Part shown: piece by piece, positions 7,407 through 16,180 of the stretch | How the letters are laid out: the number at the start of each line of letters is the position of its first letter | How positions within the stretch are numbered: the first letter of the stretch is position 1 | Assembly (NCBI RefSeq): GCF_934636505.1 | Contig: NZ_CAKUAL010000016.1 | Span: 1-33,023 of the forward strand | Direction of reading: 5' to 3' | Origin: an uncultured Ellagibacter sp. | GTDB taxonomy: Bacteria; Actinomycetota; Coriobacteriia; Coriobacteriales; Eggerthellaceae | Length of the DNA stretch: 33,023 bases | Position numbers and translations under genes: made by a program | The notes under the pieces: generated by a model | Told to the model about the DNA's origin: nothing | The model's database searches: none | The model's input: only the letters and a program-made list of their open reading frames with translations

Positions 7407-7415
7407 GCGAAACAC

Positions 7416-9914
7416 CTACAGCAGCGGATGGCGTTTGAAGTCCCAGGAGGTTTCAAACGAGTCCCAGTCGAGTTTTGAGTGAAACTGCAACTCATCAACC
7501 AGCATGTCGACATCTTTGAGAGCCGTTTCGCACTGAAGAACCGGGAAGGAACCAACGACTCCTGCGCTCCAGTTCAGCGTTGGGTTTATTGCTTTAGACA
7601 GGAAACGAATAGGGGACGAATTTAACAAACCGAGAAGATAGCGGGATGATCCGCACAATGGATAGCAGGCTGGACCAGCATCCCCCACAACAAACTCAGC
7701 CGAGTTCAAAGATCTGAAGCTAATATCCCCCGATGTGATTAAAGACCAGCATAGGCATGGCTTGAAGTAATCGTCCTCGTTAATATTGCCTGATCCCGGA
7801 TAAGCCTTGATCTCCTCGCCGTTATTGCTCCAGCGCACAACGTAGTCACGATTTCCATACCAGCGGCGAAATGAACCACCCTTCGAATAGAACTTGTAAT
7901 CAGCACCAATTGGACCCGAAGAAACTTCGTGCCAAAAACGCAAAAAGCGATCATTGTTTCCTGTAAACATCCCTTTACGGGTTTTTGCGACATCCATAAG
8001 GGAGATTCCATTTTTAAATGCCCTATACGCCCCTGCCCCAATCCAGTAGGCTATGGGGGTGCCGGGGATTTGGGTGAAGGTTTTTGCGTTTCTGCGATAG
8101 AAGTAGCCACAATCAGGGTTTGCTATTGCCTCTCGTGTTTTTGGAGCTTGGACTGCCGCTCCAACAAAGTCCGACAGGCGAACGTATCCACCCTTATACT
8201 CGTCAACATAGCTGTTATGGAACGTGAAGGTACAGATGGGAACCGTAGCGCCTGCAAAACCCGAGTATTCGAGCTGAACCAACGAGGTAATGGTCTTCTC
8301 GTTGATCATCTTTTCGCGGAGTTTTTCATAGCTGCCGATGAACATCCAAACGAAGGGGCACATGATGCCAGCCTCGCCGCGCTCGTTCGCATAGTCCATA
8401 ATGCGGACGATAAACGAAGAGAACAGGTCGCTCTTAACGTCGGGGTAATTCTTCTTGATCCATTTGCTCATGAAGGAGCTGAAGCTGCTCGATCCCATGT
8501 AGGGCGGGTTGGCCACCACGCAATCGAACTTCCTTGCAAGCGCCTCGCACACCCGAAGCGCATCTTGCAGCTTTTCGCCCAAGTCGTTCCCGAAGAGACT
8601 GCCGCCCTCCGCCTCGGCGGCAAAACGGGCCGCATCCGTCCGCAGCGCCTCCAACTGGGCTTCCGTCGGGTTGAGCAAGCTCCCGACTTCGCCCAAGTGC
8701 TCCAGCGCATCGATAAACTGCTGGTCGGCCATGATCGCGGCATCATCAGACAGCTCGATTACGTTGCCGGCCTCGTCGCGCTGAAACTTCGTCGGAGCAA
8801 CCACAAGCACATCCGCCTGCACCCCGCGACCGAAGAAGCGCCGATCGTGCTCGCGTGCACACATGGCCAGCGCCAAGTTGGCAATCTGCGCCGCGCGCGG
8901 ATCGATTTCCATGCCCGCCAAATTCTTCTCCAAAATGAGCTGCGGAATCTCACGCTCGCGGTACCCGCGCTCCACATACATGTCAAACAGAAGCTGAAAC
9001 GCGTACACCAGAATATGTCCCGAACCGCACGCCGGATCGCACAGCGTAATGTCTTCCGGCCCGTCAATGCGGATGAAATCCTCGTGCTCGGCGTCGGGTG
9101 CAATATAGTAGTCCCACTTTTGGCACAGCGTGCTTTCGGGGAAGTTCAGCATCCACAACCGCCCGAGCGAGTTCTCCACCATGTAGCGCACGATCCATTC
9201 AGGCGTGAACAGCTGCGTCGCAGGACCTATGGTGTCGGGCGTCTCCTTCGCTTTCGACTTGAAAAACGCGTCTTTGACCTCGGCGTTGTAGTACTGATAC
9301 ATCCACCCCAAGATTTCCACGCGCTCCCAGTCCTCTTCAGGGATAGACGTCACCAGCCTGTCGAGCACGCTGTCTTGCCGCAAGAGGCCATCGGGCAACA
9401 GCAACTCCATAGCGCTTCCCACCCGATCGAACACGCCGGGGATGCAGCTCGAAAGCTCGTCGCATTGCGCCAGGAACAAGCATCGGAACAGCGCCTCGTC
9501 GTCGCCCGCCTGCATAAGCTCCATCACGCGCGCCGCGTCAAGCCCCTCGATCTGCACGTCAAGCGCGCACTTCAGCACCTGCGGGGCGAACGAGCCGTCA
9601 TCCGCCGAGAGCATGCGCACGCGGCACGGCAGGTAATCGTGCAGCTCCATGAAGCGAATGGCCACCAGCCGGTTGAACCACGTGTACGCAGCGCGCTCGG
9701 CAAGCGCCGCGTGCCCCACCTCACGCTGCAGCCGAAGGAGCTCGGCGCGCTGGCGCTGCTCGTCGGGCGACAGCGGCACGCCGTCCACACTCGTGGCGTC
9801 TTCGGGCAGCGTGTTCGCTTCCACCACCGAAAAGCGCCTCATGCGCGTTTCCACCTGCTCGATCAGGGCGTTTCGAGCCCACGTGCAGAAGTTCTTGATA
9901 GCGGTATCGTTCAT
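7416..9914 (-). CDS. pglX: PglX1: BREX adenine-specific DNA methyltransferase, truncated at the C-terminus
   Basis: This 832-residue N6-adenine methyltransferase of type 1 BREX should mark host DNA and help distinguish it from phage DNA. Motif I CDPACGSG is at residues 292-299 and motif IV N469-P-P-Y is intact, so this copy is expected to be catalytic. TPEWIVRYMVENSLGRLW before motif I is typical of the family. The target-recognition region follows residue 470. The protein ends FETSWDFKRHPLL, the same point as PglX2, and lacks the usual C-terminal third. ATG 9914 lies behind AAGGGAG, just after the brxC stop. DNA upstream of about 8,460 is GC-rich like brxC, while the 3' part is AT-richer, which suggests the recognition region was swapped in. 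Confidence 0.9.
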   Translation of the reverse strand: MNDTAIKNFCTWARNALIEQVETRMRRFSVVEANTLPEDATSVDGVPLSPDEQRQRAELLRLQREVGHAALAERAAYTWFNRLVAIRFMELHDYLPCRVRMLSADDGSFAPQVLKCALDVQIEGLDAARVMELMQAGDDEALFRCLFLAQCDELSSCIPGVFDRVGSAMELLLPDGLLRQDSVLDRLVTSIPEEDWERVEILGWMYQYYNAEVKDAFFKSKAKETPDTIGPATQLFTPEWIVRYMVENSLGRLWMLNFPESTLCQKWDYYIAPDAEHEDFIRIDGPEDITLCDPACGSGHILVYAFQLLFDMYVERGYREREIPQLILEKNLAGMEIDPRAAQIANLALAMCAREHDRRFFGRGVQADVLVVAPTKFQRDEAGNVIELSDDAAIMADQQFIDALEHLGEVGSLLNPTEAQLEALRTDAARFAAEAEGGSLFGNDLGEKLQDALRVCEALARKFDCVVANPPYMGSSSFSSFMSKWIKKNYPDVKSDLFSSFIVRIMDYANERGEAGIMCPFVWMFIGSYEKLREKMINEKTITSLVQLEYSGFAGATVPICTFTFHNSYVDEYKGGYVRLSDFVGAAVQAPKTREAIANPDCGYFYRRNAKTFTQIPGTPIAYWIGAGAYRAFKNGISLMDVAKTRKGMFTGNNDRFLRFWHEVSSGPIGADYKFYSKGGSFRRWYGNRDYVVRWSNNGEEIKAYPGSGNINEDDYFKPCLCWSLITSGDISFRSLNSAEFVVGDAGPACYPLCGSSRYLLGLLNSSPIRFLSKAINPTLNWSAGVVGSFPVLQCETALKDVDMLVDELQFHSKLDWDSFETSWDFKRHPLL
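7432..7459. repeat. Inverted repeat at the 3' end of pglX1
   Basis: Arms CGTTTGAA/TTCAAACG with a 12-base spacer, the counterpart of 4310-4337. Similarity between the two pglX 3' ends extends only a few bases past the stop codons and then is lost. Confidence 0.6.
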
Positions 9915-9926
9915 GGCAGGCTCCCT

Positions 9927-12900
9927 TTAGCTCAGGCGGACGGAATCGTTATCGGCAAGCGCTTCGAGGAGCGCCTTGCGCACCGAGGAAAGATAGGCAT
10001 CCACCTCGGCCTCGTTCGTCAGCACGGCGCGATCGAACGCCTCGTCGCGACGCAGCACCTTGCGCTTGAGGGGCTTGGGAGCAGCCTCGGCCGGCTTATC
10101 TGCGACGATGACCTTAGTCACCGACCCCGATTGACTAACACCGCGACCGCCTTGGGATATTCCCTGCAAAGCGACATTGCGGGCGGCGGCAACTTGCGTT
10201 CCACCGGGCTTGGGGCTCACCCGAGCCCCCGCAGGGACGGCGCTTACCTCGCGTTCCGTCAACTCGCGCTTCAGGCGAATCTCGCGCTCGGCCTTCGCAC
10301 GGGCCTCGTCAACCGCAGCATCGACAGCCTGGTAGCCCTCTTCAATCAGGTCCTTGAACTGCATCCTCAAAGTATCGATGACGCCTGCCGCCTTCGCGCT
10401 GTGCACGCGGCCCTTAACCGACGCGATTTTGTGCTCGGTGCCCGCAATCGCCAAATTCGCAGCCCGCTGATAAGGGTCCTGATTGTTCGCAAACACCTTC
10501 AGCTCTTCGACCGCGCCGTCAATCGAGCTTAGAAGCTCGTTTTGCTTGCTGCGCACGATTTTGCCATGCATGGCCGATAGCTTTTTTGTGAGGCCGGGCA
10601 GCTCGCTCACCCGTCGATACGGCTGCGGATCGCGCAGGATGCCCTCCATGTCCGCAATGACCTGCTGAGCTTCCTCGTTATCGCCGAGATAGAACGATTC
10701 GCGGTCCATAAGCGCAAGCGTCTCCACTGCCCCATCGAACAAGCGCTGCTGGTTGGGGAAGAACCCGTCGACCGGCTCCATGTCTTCCGCAAAGTCGAGC
10801 AGCTTGTCGCCATTGGCGTTGAATGCGCGCAGGAACGCCTCGCCATCGGCCCGATCGGCGAGGATTTCACCGATCACATGGAGCCCGTCTTCGACAATGC
10901 TTTTGCCAGGATACGGAAACTCCGGCGCAAGGCCCGTGAAGTGGTCGTGCATGAGGCTTTGGCAGTGCTCCTGCGTTTCCTCGAGCTTTGCTTGGATGCA
11001 GTCAATCAGCTTGTCTTCATCCTCGGGCACGGCACTTGTGTCGGCAAAATCGCGAAGGATACTACGCGCTTTGCCGAGCAGCGCGTCCGACATCTTTTCC
11101 CGAATTCGAATCTCGACCTTGTCGGCATGTTTGCGCAAGCAATCGATCATGTTCTTGTCGTCCGCGCGCAGCGCCTGCCCGCCATAGAGAATGGTCGCAT
11201 CTTGCGCGGCGACAAGCTGGGCGGCAACGGCGGCGATGTCGATATCGCGCCACCCGTATGGATCTGCCTGGTATTTCCGCTGGATATCGCCCATCGTGGT
11301 TTGCACATGTAGGCGTATTTGCAGTTCGAGGAACGTTTTCATGTCGGCGACCGCACGCTCGTTCGCGCTGCCCATACCCGCCATCGCCGATTGCTCGTTC
11401 GTATGGCGCAGAATGCGGATGATATCCCCATCGCCTTCCACCGGGTCGGAGATGTAGTCCGCCTTGGTGAAAATGCTGTCGACCAGCTTGTCGAGCACCG
11501 TTTCGAACAACTGCTTCGCGCTCATGGCGCGCACCGTCACCATGCTACCGTTGACGGCCACGCGCGCGTTCACCACCGCGTTTTCGATGAGCGTCTTCGC
11601 CTCTTTTTCGTCGTGTTGCGCCTGATTCATCTTCCCCTTGATGATTTCCTGCGTGCTGGGCGGAAGCTGGCTCTTGTTGATGGTTCGCGCATACTTCCTG
11701 GTCCGCGCCACGTTTTGCATCATCTCGAAGTAATCGGCGTCATCGGAGAGCACCACAAGCGCCTGCCCTTGCGACTTCACGGCAATTTCGCCATCGGCAG
11801 CCTCGTAGAGTCGGCCTTCGTTGGCAATCGTCGCCACGTTAAGCTTCATGCCGCCCTGCGACGTGCCGTAAATTGATCCGTCGACGTAACGGTCGAACGG
11901 GAAATTGTTGGCGCCGCGGCTAAGTTTCCTCTGCGAGAATATGCCTTCGAACAGCACTTTCTTGATATTCTCGGTCACTTCTGCGATATCGATGGGCACC
12001 TGGGAGATCTCTCGCGCGATGTCCTGCTCTTCGTCGGTGAGGAAATTGTACGCATCGCCCCGACGCGCCACGTAGTTTTCACGCACCAGGCGGTCGAGCG
12101 ACGCCTTCAAACGTTCGCGCAGGGCAACCTTGTCCACGCCCATGTCGTCGACCATGAGCGTGGCGATGTTGTTCAGCGTGCCCTTGAGGTACGTGATGTA
12201 GCGGATAAGGTAGAGCAGCTTCAGCACGCTGATATCCTCGGGCCGCAGCACCTGATGCGCCTCGGCAGCACGCGTGGCGCGGTCGACCACCTGCAGGATG
12301 CCGTGCTCCAAATCCTTCGATATCGTGTCGAAGAACCGCCAGAACGGGACGAGCGCTGTGGTCTGCTCGCTTTGCACGACCTGCGCCGACTCCTGGAACG
12401 CCGACAGCATCGAGCGCTCGCCCGTCGACATGTGCTTTGCCTTCACGCCGTGCTTGCGTATTTCGGTCATCACGTCGGGGAGTACCTTGAATTGATAGGA
12501 CACGAATGGATAGGAATCGACGAAGTCGCCTTCCGATTCGTAGCCCAAAAGATCGCCGCGCGAGCCTTCGAACGAGAAGAGATTGCGCAGAACCGCGCTT
12601 TGATCCTCGTATTCGTCTTGCAGGGTCAACTGCGCCGCCTGCGTTTTGTCGAGAACACGGCGTTTGATCACCTCGTCGACCGACGAGCTGGAAAGCGACA
12701 GGCGCGTCGTGAATCGACCCTGGATTTTCGAGAAGTCGTCACCGACGATAAGCTGATTGCCGTCGATGGATTCCTGGCTCGTCACCATGACCCACACGCG
12801 CCCGGCGCAACGCGCGCCAATTTCCTCCACCAGCGTTTGCAGGCTCAGCATAAGGCTTACGTCGTCGCCGATGAACTGGCCCACCTCGTCGACCATGAAC

Positions 12901-13688
12901 AGCAGGCGAAAACGCCCACCCTCCTCGTCCGCGCGACGCGCCGCGTAGTCGCCCACCATGCCGACAAAGCTGTCGACCGCAATCACGTCGTCCTCAGTGC
13001 CGTTGAACCAGTTGCGCGCGGCAGCTTCGCTCATGCCGAGCGCGCTTTGAAGAGCCTCGACCACGTCGTCTTCAAAGTAGGCGTACGTCTCGCGGCTTTC
13101 CACCCACGGCATGCCGTTCACCTGTTCGAACGTTGTGCGAAACTCGTCGGTTTTACCCCGCGACTCGATGAACATCTCGAGCTTCGCGAGCTTTAAGTCC
13201 TCTCCGCAAAAGCCCAAATGCTCGAAGAACACGCGCTCGAACGCGCGCAGAAGCGCCGTTTTCGCCGTGTCGCCTTCCTTCCACTGCCCGCCCTTGGTGT
13301 CGATGTTGAAGAGTATCGCCTCGGTGGGCACGCCGGCGCAGCGACGCATTTTGGAATAGACCATCTCGTCTTCGAGCTTGCCGTCGAAGTAGTCAATGGC
13401 CGCCTTGCCGCCAACCACCTTGTTTGCCAGCAGGTACGACAGCATTTTCAGGAAGTGCGACTTGCCCGAGCCGAAGAAGCCCGAAATCCATACGCCGATT
13501 TTGTCGGTGGGTATATCGAGCGCGGTTTCGTAGCTTTCGAAGAAGTACGCGAAGTGGCGCTGCAGCTCGCGCGTTACCACGTATTCGGAAAGTTCCTGTT
13601 GGATGGACTCCTCGTCGCTTTGCGAGACTTTGATAACTCCGTTGATGGAACGGTTGATGTCCTTGCTGAACAGGTCCCTAATTACCAT
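9927..13688 (-). CDS. brxC: BrxC, BREX P-loop ATPase
   Basis: This 1,253-residue protein is the large AAA-type ATPase of BREX (also called PglY in the Pgl system). Its N-terminus MVIRDLFSKDINRSINGVIK is typical. Walker A is in WISGFFGSGKSHFLKML (about residues 68-84) and Walker B is in LLFMVDEVGQFIGDD. The middle and C-terminal parts are helical and Glu/Lys/Ala-rich (about 650-1180), consistent with an oligomerising ATPase. ATG 13688 follows TAGGAGTG, ten bases after the brxB stop. The downstream pglX1 start is 12 bases beyond the stop, so these genes are co-transcribed and probably translationally coupled. No truncation or frameshift is seen. BrxC is essential for BREX defence in studied systems. 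Confidence 0.95.
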   Translation of the reverse strand: MVIRDLFSKDINRSINGVIKVSQSDEESIQQELSEYVVTRELQRHFAYFFESYETALDIPTDKIGVWISGFFGSGKSHFLKMLSYLLANKVVGGKAAIDYFDGKLEDEMVYSKMRRCAGVPTEAILFNIDTKGGQWKEGDTAKTALLRAFERVFFEHLGFCGEDLKLAKLEMFIESRGKTDEFRTTFEQVNGMPWVESRETYAYFEDDVVEALQSALGMSEAAARNWFNGTEDDVIAVDSFVGMVGDYAARRADEEGGRFRLLFMVDEVGQFIGDDVSLMLSLQTLVEEIGARCAGRVWVMVTSQESIDGNQLIVGDDFSKIQGRFTTRLSLSSSSVDEVIKRRVLDKTQAAQLTLQDEYEDQSAVLRNLFSFEGSRGDLLGYESEGDFVDSYPFVSYQFKVLPDVMTEIRKHGVKAKHMSTGERSMLSAFQESAQVVQSEQTTALVPFWRFFDTISKDLEHGILQVVDRATRAAEAHQVLRPEDISVLKLLYLIRYITYLKGTLNNIATLMVDDMGVDKVALRERLKASLDRLVRENYVARRGDAYNFLTDEEQDIAREISQVPIDIAEVTENIKKVLFEGIFSQRKLSRGANNFPFDRYVDGSIYGTSQGGMKLNVATIANEGRLYEAADGEIAVKSQGQALVVLSDDADYFEMMQNVARTRKYARTINKSQLPPSTQEIIKGKMNQAQHDEKEAKTLIENAVVNARVAVNGSMVTVRAMSAKQLFETVLDKLVDSIFTKADYISDPVEGDGDIIRILRHTNEQSAMAGMGSANERAVADMKTFLELQIRLHVQTTMGDIQRKYQADPYGWRDIDIAAVAAQLVAAQDATILYGGQALRADDKNMIDCLRKHADKVEIRIREKMSDALLGKARSILRDFADTSAVPEDEDKLIDCIQAKLEETQEHCQSLMHDHFTGLAPEFPYPGKSIVEDGLHVIGEILADRADGEAFLRAFNANGDKLLDFAEDMEPVDGFFPNQQRLFDGAVETLALMDRESFYLGDNEEAQQVIADMEGILRDPQPYRRVSELPGLTKKLSAMHGKIVRSKQNELLSSIDGAVEELKVFANNQDPYQRAANLAIAGTEHKIASVKGRVHSAKAAGVIDTLRMQFKDLIEEGYQAVDAAVDEARAKAEREIRLKRELTEREVSAVPAGARVSPKPGGTQVAAARNVALQGISQGGRGVSQSGSVTKVIVADKPAEAAPKPLKRKVLRRDEAFDRAVLTNEAEVDAYLSSVRKALLEALADNDSVRLS

Positions 13689-13697
13689 GACACACTC

Positions 13698-14413
13698 CTA
13701 TACAAGGTCGAAGGCCCGATAGTAATTTCCATCGGATAAGCTGTTGAACAGGCTGAATGAATGCCCTGTGTACGCGCCTGGGTACGCGATGACCACGGGC
13801 ATATCGCTGAATCTCACGTGCAAGTTGTCGAGTAAGGTATGTATTCTGAGGAACGGGTACACCTCGCCCACCCCCGTGAGCACCAGCACGTCCCCGCGCT
13901 CATGCGGTTCGTAATCGATTGCCTCCGCGAACGCCGCGGGCGTGCATATCTTCGACAGCTGCTTGAGCTGGCTGGCTGTGCCATGCTTTGCTTCCTGCAC
14001 CGGAATCGCCTTGAGGATTCGGCGCTTCTCGCATATGTCGAGAAAGACGTCGTAGAGGTTGCGCGAAACGATGCGATACGGTTTGTCGCCCGTTTCGGAT
14101 TCGCGTTCAAGGTCGGCAAAGAACGCCCGTGCCTGCATTTCGAGGGCGGGGTCATAGCAGAAGGTGAAAAAACCTATCTCGTTTCCGATGCCTTTATTTT
14201 CTAAAAAGTTGACGTCGAGAAGATGGGCCCTAAGCGCTTCGCAGCGATGCGAGAAATCGGCCTGCGCACGGGCGGCTCGGGAATGCTCGGCAACAATGTC
14301 GCGCGTGGCCGTTTGCTTCCCGCGAGACGATTTTGCCCTTTGCTTTAGTGCAGCCGCTAAGGGTTCTGACTGTTTGGAACCTTTTAAGTCAGTTGACGAA
14401 GGGGGGGGGTCAT
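13698..14413 (-). CDS. brxB: BrxB with a C9 tract at its start; out of frame (phase OFF) in this copy
   Basis: The protein is recognisable as BrxB (DUF1788) from NFLENKGIGNEIGFFTFCYDP, GDVLVLTGVGEVYPFLR and DGNYYRAFDLV. Its only reasonable start is the ATG at 14411-14413, overlapping the brxA end. The ATG is followed by A and nine C (14401-14409). With nine C it gives MTPPLRQLT and then TAA. With ten (or seven) C the frame continues into BrxB for about 238 residues. In the BrxB frame there is no ATG, GTG or TTG between the stop at 14463-14465 and an internal ATG at 14138, which would remove the conserved N-terminal motif. The residues after the tract (about 2-55) are a hydrophilic extension beyond usual BrxB. 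A homopolymer base-calling error is the main alternative to a real phase switch. Confidence 0.88.
14401..14409. repeat. Poly-G(9) tract at codons 2-4 of brxB
   Basis: Nine consecutive G on the plus strand (C on the coding strand) directly behind the brxB start codon. Tracts of this kind change length by slipped-strand mispairing. G-tract switching of pglX is known for the related Pgl system of Streptomyces coelicolor. Confidence 0.9.
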
Positions 14414-14425
14414 TTTCGAAGACAA

Positions 14426-15070
14426 TTACATCACCGTCGATCCATCGAATGCGAAAAGCAACTCAGCGTCGCCGTTGTCGCGAATCGCTTGTTCGACCTC
14501 GTAGTCGAGAAATACTGGTTGCAGCACTTCTGAAGATACCGTTTCGAGAAAGCCAACCTGCACAAGGCAATTCGCAAGCACGCCTTTCAATCGCGTGATG
14601 GTTTCGTCGCTCCACTTGTCGGCACCCGGATACTCAAGTTGAAAGCGCGTGAGGAATGCCCCCAAATCAGCCTTGGTAAACGAGGAGTCCATCGCCTCGA
14701 TACGCGCCCCGATTTCCTCGATCATGAATGAACGCATGAGATCGAAACGGATCATCAGGAGATACAGATTCACCTGAGCAGCCTGGTCGAACGAGCCTTG
14801 TGCAAGAATTCTCACCAGACGATCGCATGCGTCATCGTTCGCGCGATCCCCTTCGCGAAGCGTTGCGAAGCGAGCAATGCAGTCGCGAGATCGCTCGCGC
14901 AGCGAACGAGCACTGGCGCATTGGAAGAGGTTGTCGCGAATGACATGCTCGACAATCTCGTCGGGGCTTTCCCCCCGCAAAGCAAGCGACGCGACGAAGC
15001 GCATTTCTGGAAGCATGAACTTCTCGCGGGTTAGGGTGCCGCCACTATGTTTGGCTCGACGAGGGCTCAC
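14426..15070 (-). CDS. brxA: BrxA (DUF1819 family)
   Basis: BrxA is a small DNA-binding BREX component, first gene of type 1 operons. Here LTREKFMLPEMRFVASLALRG and the DNLFQ segment match the usual N-terminal region, and the length (about 214 residues) is normal. I chose GTG 15068-15070, which has AAAGGGG about 12 bases upstream. A TTG at 15080-15082 would add four residues but touches the ribosome binding site. The stop TAA lies 12 bases before the brxB ATG. It is led by a clear promoter at 15134-15162. BrxA itself is intact, so the operon's first switchable step is brxB. Confidence 0.88.
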   Translation of the reverse strand: MSPRRAKHSGGTLTREKFMLPEMRFVASLALRGESPDEIVEHVIRDNLFQCASARSLRERSRDCIARFATLREGDRANDDACDRLVRILAQGSFDQAAQVNLYLLMIRFDLMRSFMIEEIGARIEAMDSSFTKADLGAFLTRFQLEYPGADKWSDETITRLKGVLANCLVQVGFLETVSSEVLQPVFLDYEVEQAIRDNGDAELLFAFDGSTVM

Positions 15071-15133
15071 GCCGACGAACAACCCCTTTCGCAGTTGGAT
15101 TCAGAAGGCATCAAATGATTGGCCTGTTCTCAT

Positions 15134-15162
15134 TCTATATCAGTACTTGGGAATAGGGACAA
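15134..15162 (-). promoter_or_regulatory. Promoter of the brx operon
   Basis: On the minus strand, -35 TTGTCC (15157-15162), a 17-base spacer and -10 TATAGA (15134-15139), about 60 bases before the brxA start. No LexA-type box is visible. Confidence 0.6.
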
Positions 15163-15281
15163 AACGATGTTGGAAATTACTCAGCTTAGTTTTGAGACCG
15201 AGGCATATATTCGTCATGTGGACGCCCCCAGACGTCGGCGAAGCCCTGAGGGCAACCGCATCGCATCCTGCATGCGCGCAC

Positions 15282-15311
15282 AAAAAACGACCCCGCTTTC
15301 GCGAGGCCGTT
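15282..15311 (-). terminator. Terminator of the cold shock gene
   Basis: Ten-pair stem ACGGCCTCGC-GAAA-GCGGGGTCGT followed by six T on the minus strand, 27 bases after the csp stop. Confidence 0.85.
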
Positions 15312-15337
15312 CAGCATGTATGAATGTAAAAAAGGAT

Positions 15338-15541
15338 TTACAGCTTCACCACATTGCTTGCCTGGAGCTTGCCGTTCTGACCCGTGGTCACGTCGAAGGA
15401 AACAGCCTGGCCCTCATCGAGCGTCTTGAAGCCGTCCATCTTGATCTCGGAAAAATGAACGAAAAGGTCTTCGCCATCCTTCTGGGAGATGAAGCCGTAG
15501 CCTTTTTCCGGGTTGAACCACTTAACAGTACCTTCCGCCAT
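15338..15541 (-). CDS. Cold shock protein (CspA family)
   Basis: This 67-residue protein is a single cold-shock domain that binds single-stranded RNA/DNA and melts RNA structure. RNP-1 is GYGFI and RNP-2 is LFVHF, both intact after the typical opening MAEGTVKWFN. The start is ATG 15541 behind GAAGAGGATTTTAAA; an upstream in-frame ATG would add 22 residues with no family match. The leader contains a GCCCTC-ACTTC-GAGGGC type hairpin near 15610-15626, as cold-shock mRNAs often have structured leaders. It stands alone with its own terminator. Confidence 0.95.
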   Translation of the reverse strand: MAEGTVKWFNPEKGYGFISQKDGEDLFVHFSEIKMDGFKTLDEGQAVSFDVTTGQNGKLQASNVVKL

Positions 15542-15739
15542 TTTAAAATCCTCTTCTCTTCCCCTTAAGCCGGGGAGGTAACTCTGCGCGTTGCATGGCG
15601 GCAACACTCGCCCTCACTTCGAGGGCACATGAATACTATACGCTATCGCGCTGCGAAAACCGTTCCGAAATCGCAGGAATTCGAACCATTTTTCTCAAAG
15701 CGCGCAATACGGCGAGCGCCCATCAGAAGCAGCGCGCCC

Positions 15740-16141
15740 TTAGTCCTGCGTCGATTCGAGATAGTCGAGCCGCTCGGTCGGCGTGCCCTCGGCAAGCTCG
15801 AACCCGTAGGCCGAGGCGAGCGCTTGCGCCTGGCCTGCGCGAACCTCTGCGAGCCCATCGTTTCCCGCACTGCGCAGAAACTCGGACTCGAGCTGCAGAC
15901 TATTCGCGACGTATTTGGTGACATGCGGGTCGACGCCCGACACCTGGAGCACCGAGGCCATCGATTCGGGGGCAAGCGAAAGAAGCATCGACCCGTCGAG
16001 GTCGGTCGCGTCGGCGATAGCATTCTCGAGCATGTCGGCAGCGGCCGCCGGATCACGGCCATCGTCGGCACGCTCGATGCTGCGGCGCATCGCCTGCATG
16101 AACTGCATGAGCAGACGCATGAGATAATCTTGTTCGAACAT
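15740..16141 (-). CDS. Conserved hypothetical protein (possibly DUF6483 family)
   Basis: This 133-residue acidic, helical protein starts MFEQDYLMRLLMQFMQAMRRS. It has no signal peptide or membrane segment, and no catalytic motif that I can name. It resembles short proteins annotated DUF6483 in my memory, but this is uncertain. ATG 16141 follows AGGAGGGCC, an excellent ribosome binding site. It sits 39 bases downstream of ruvB and may be the last gene of the ruvCAB transcript, which would place it under SOS control. Confidence 0.7.
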   Translation of the reverse strand: MFEQDYLMRLLMQFMQAMRRSIERADDGRDPAAAADMLENAIADATDLDGSMLLSLAPESMASVLQVSGVDPHVTKYVANSLQLESEFLRSAGNDGLAEVRAGQAQALASAYGFELAEGTPTERLDYLESTQD

Positions 16142-16180
16142 GGCCCTCCTCGTTCGCGATAGGTTACAGTCGGTCCTTCA

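Noticed and set aside
7929..10532. 867-residue plus-strand ORF across pglX1 and brxC
   Set aside because: A shadow frame of GC-rich genes with firm PglX and BrxC motifs on the other strand; it crosses a gene boundary and has no recognisable domain.
14401..14409. Calling brxB a plain pseudogene
   Set aside because: The only defect is one base in a homopolymer at the start, while the rest of the frame is intact and conserved; a reversible switch or a base-calling error fits better.
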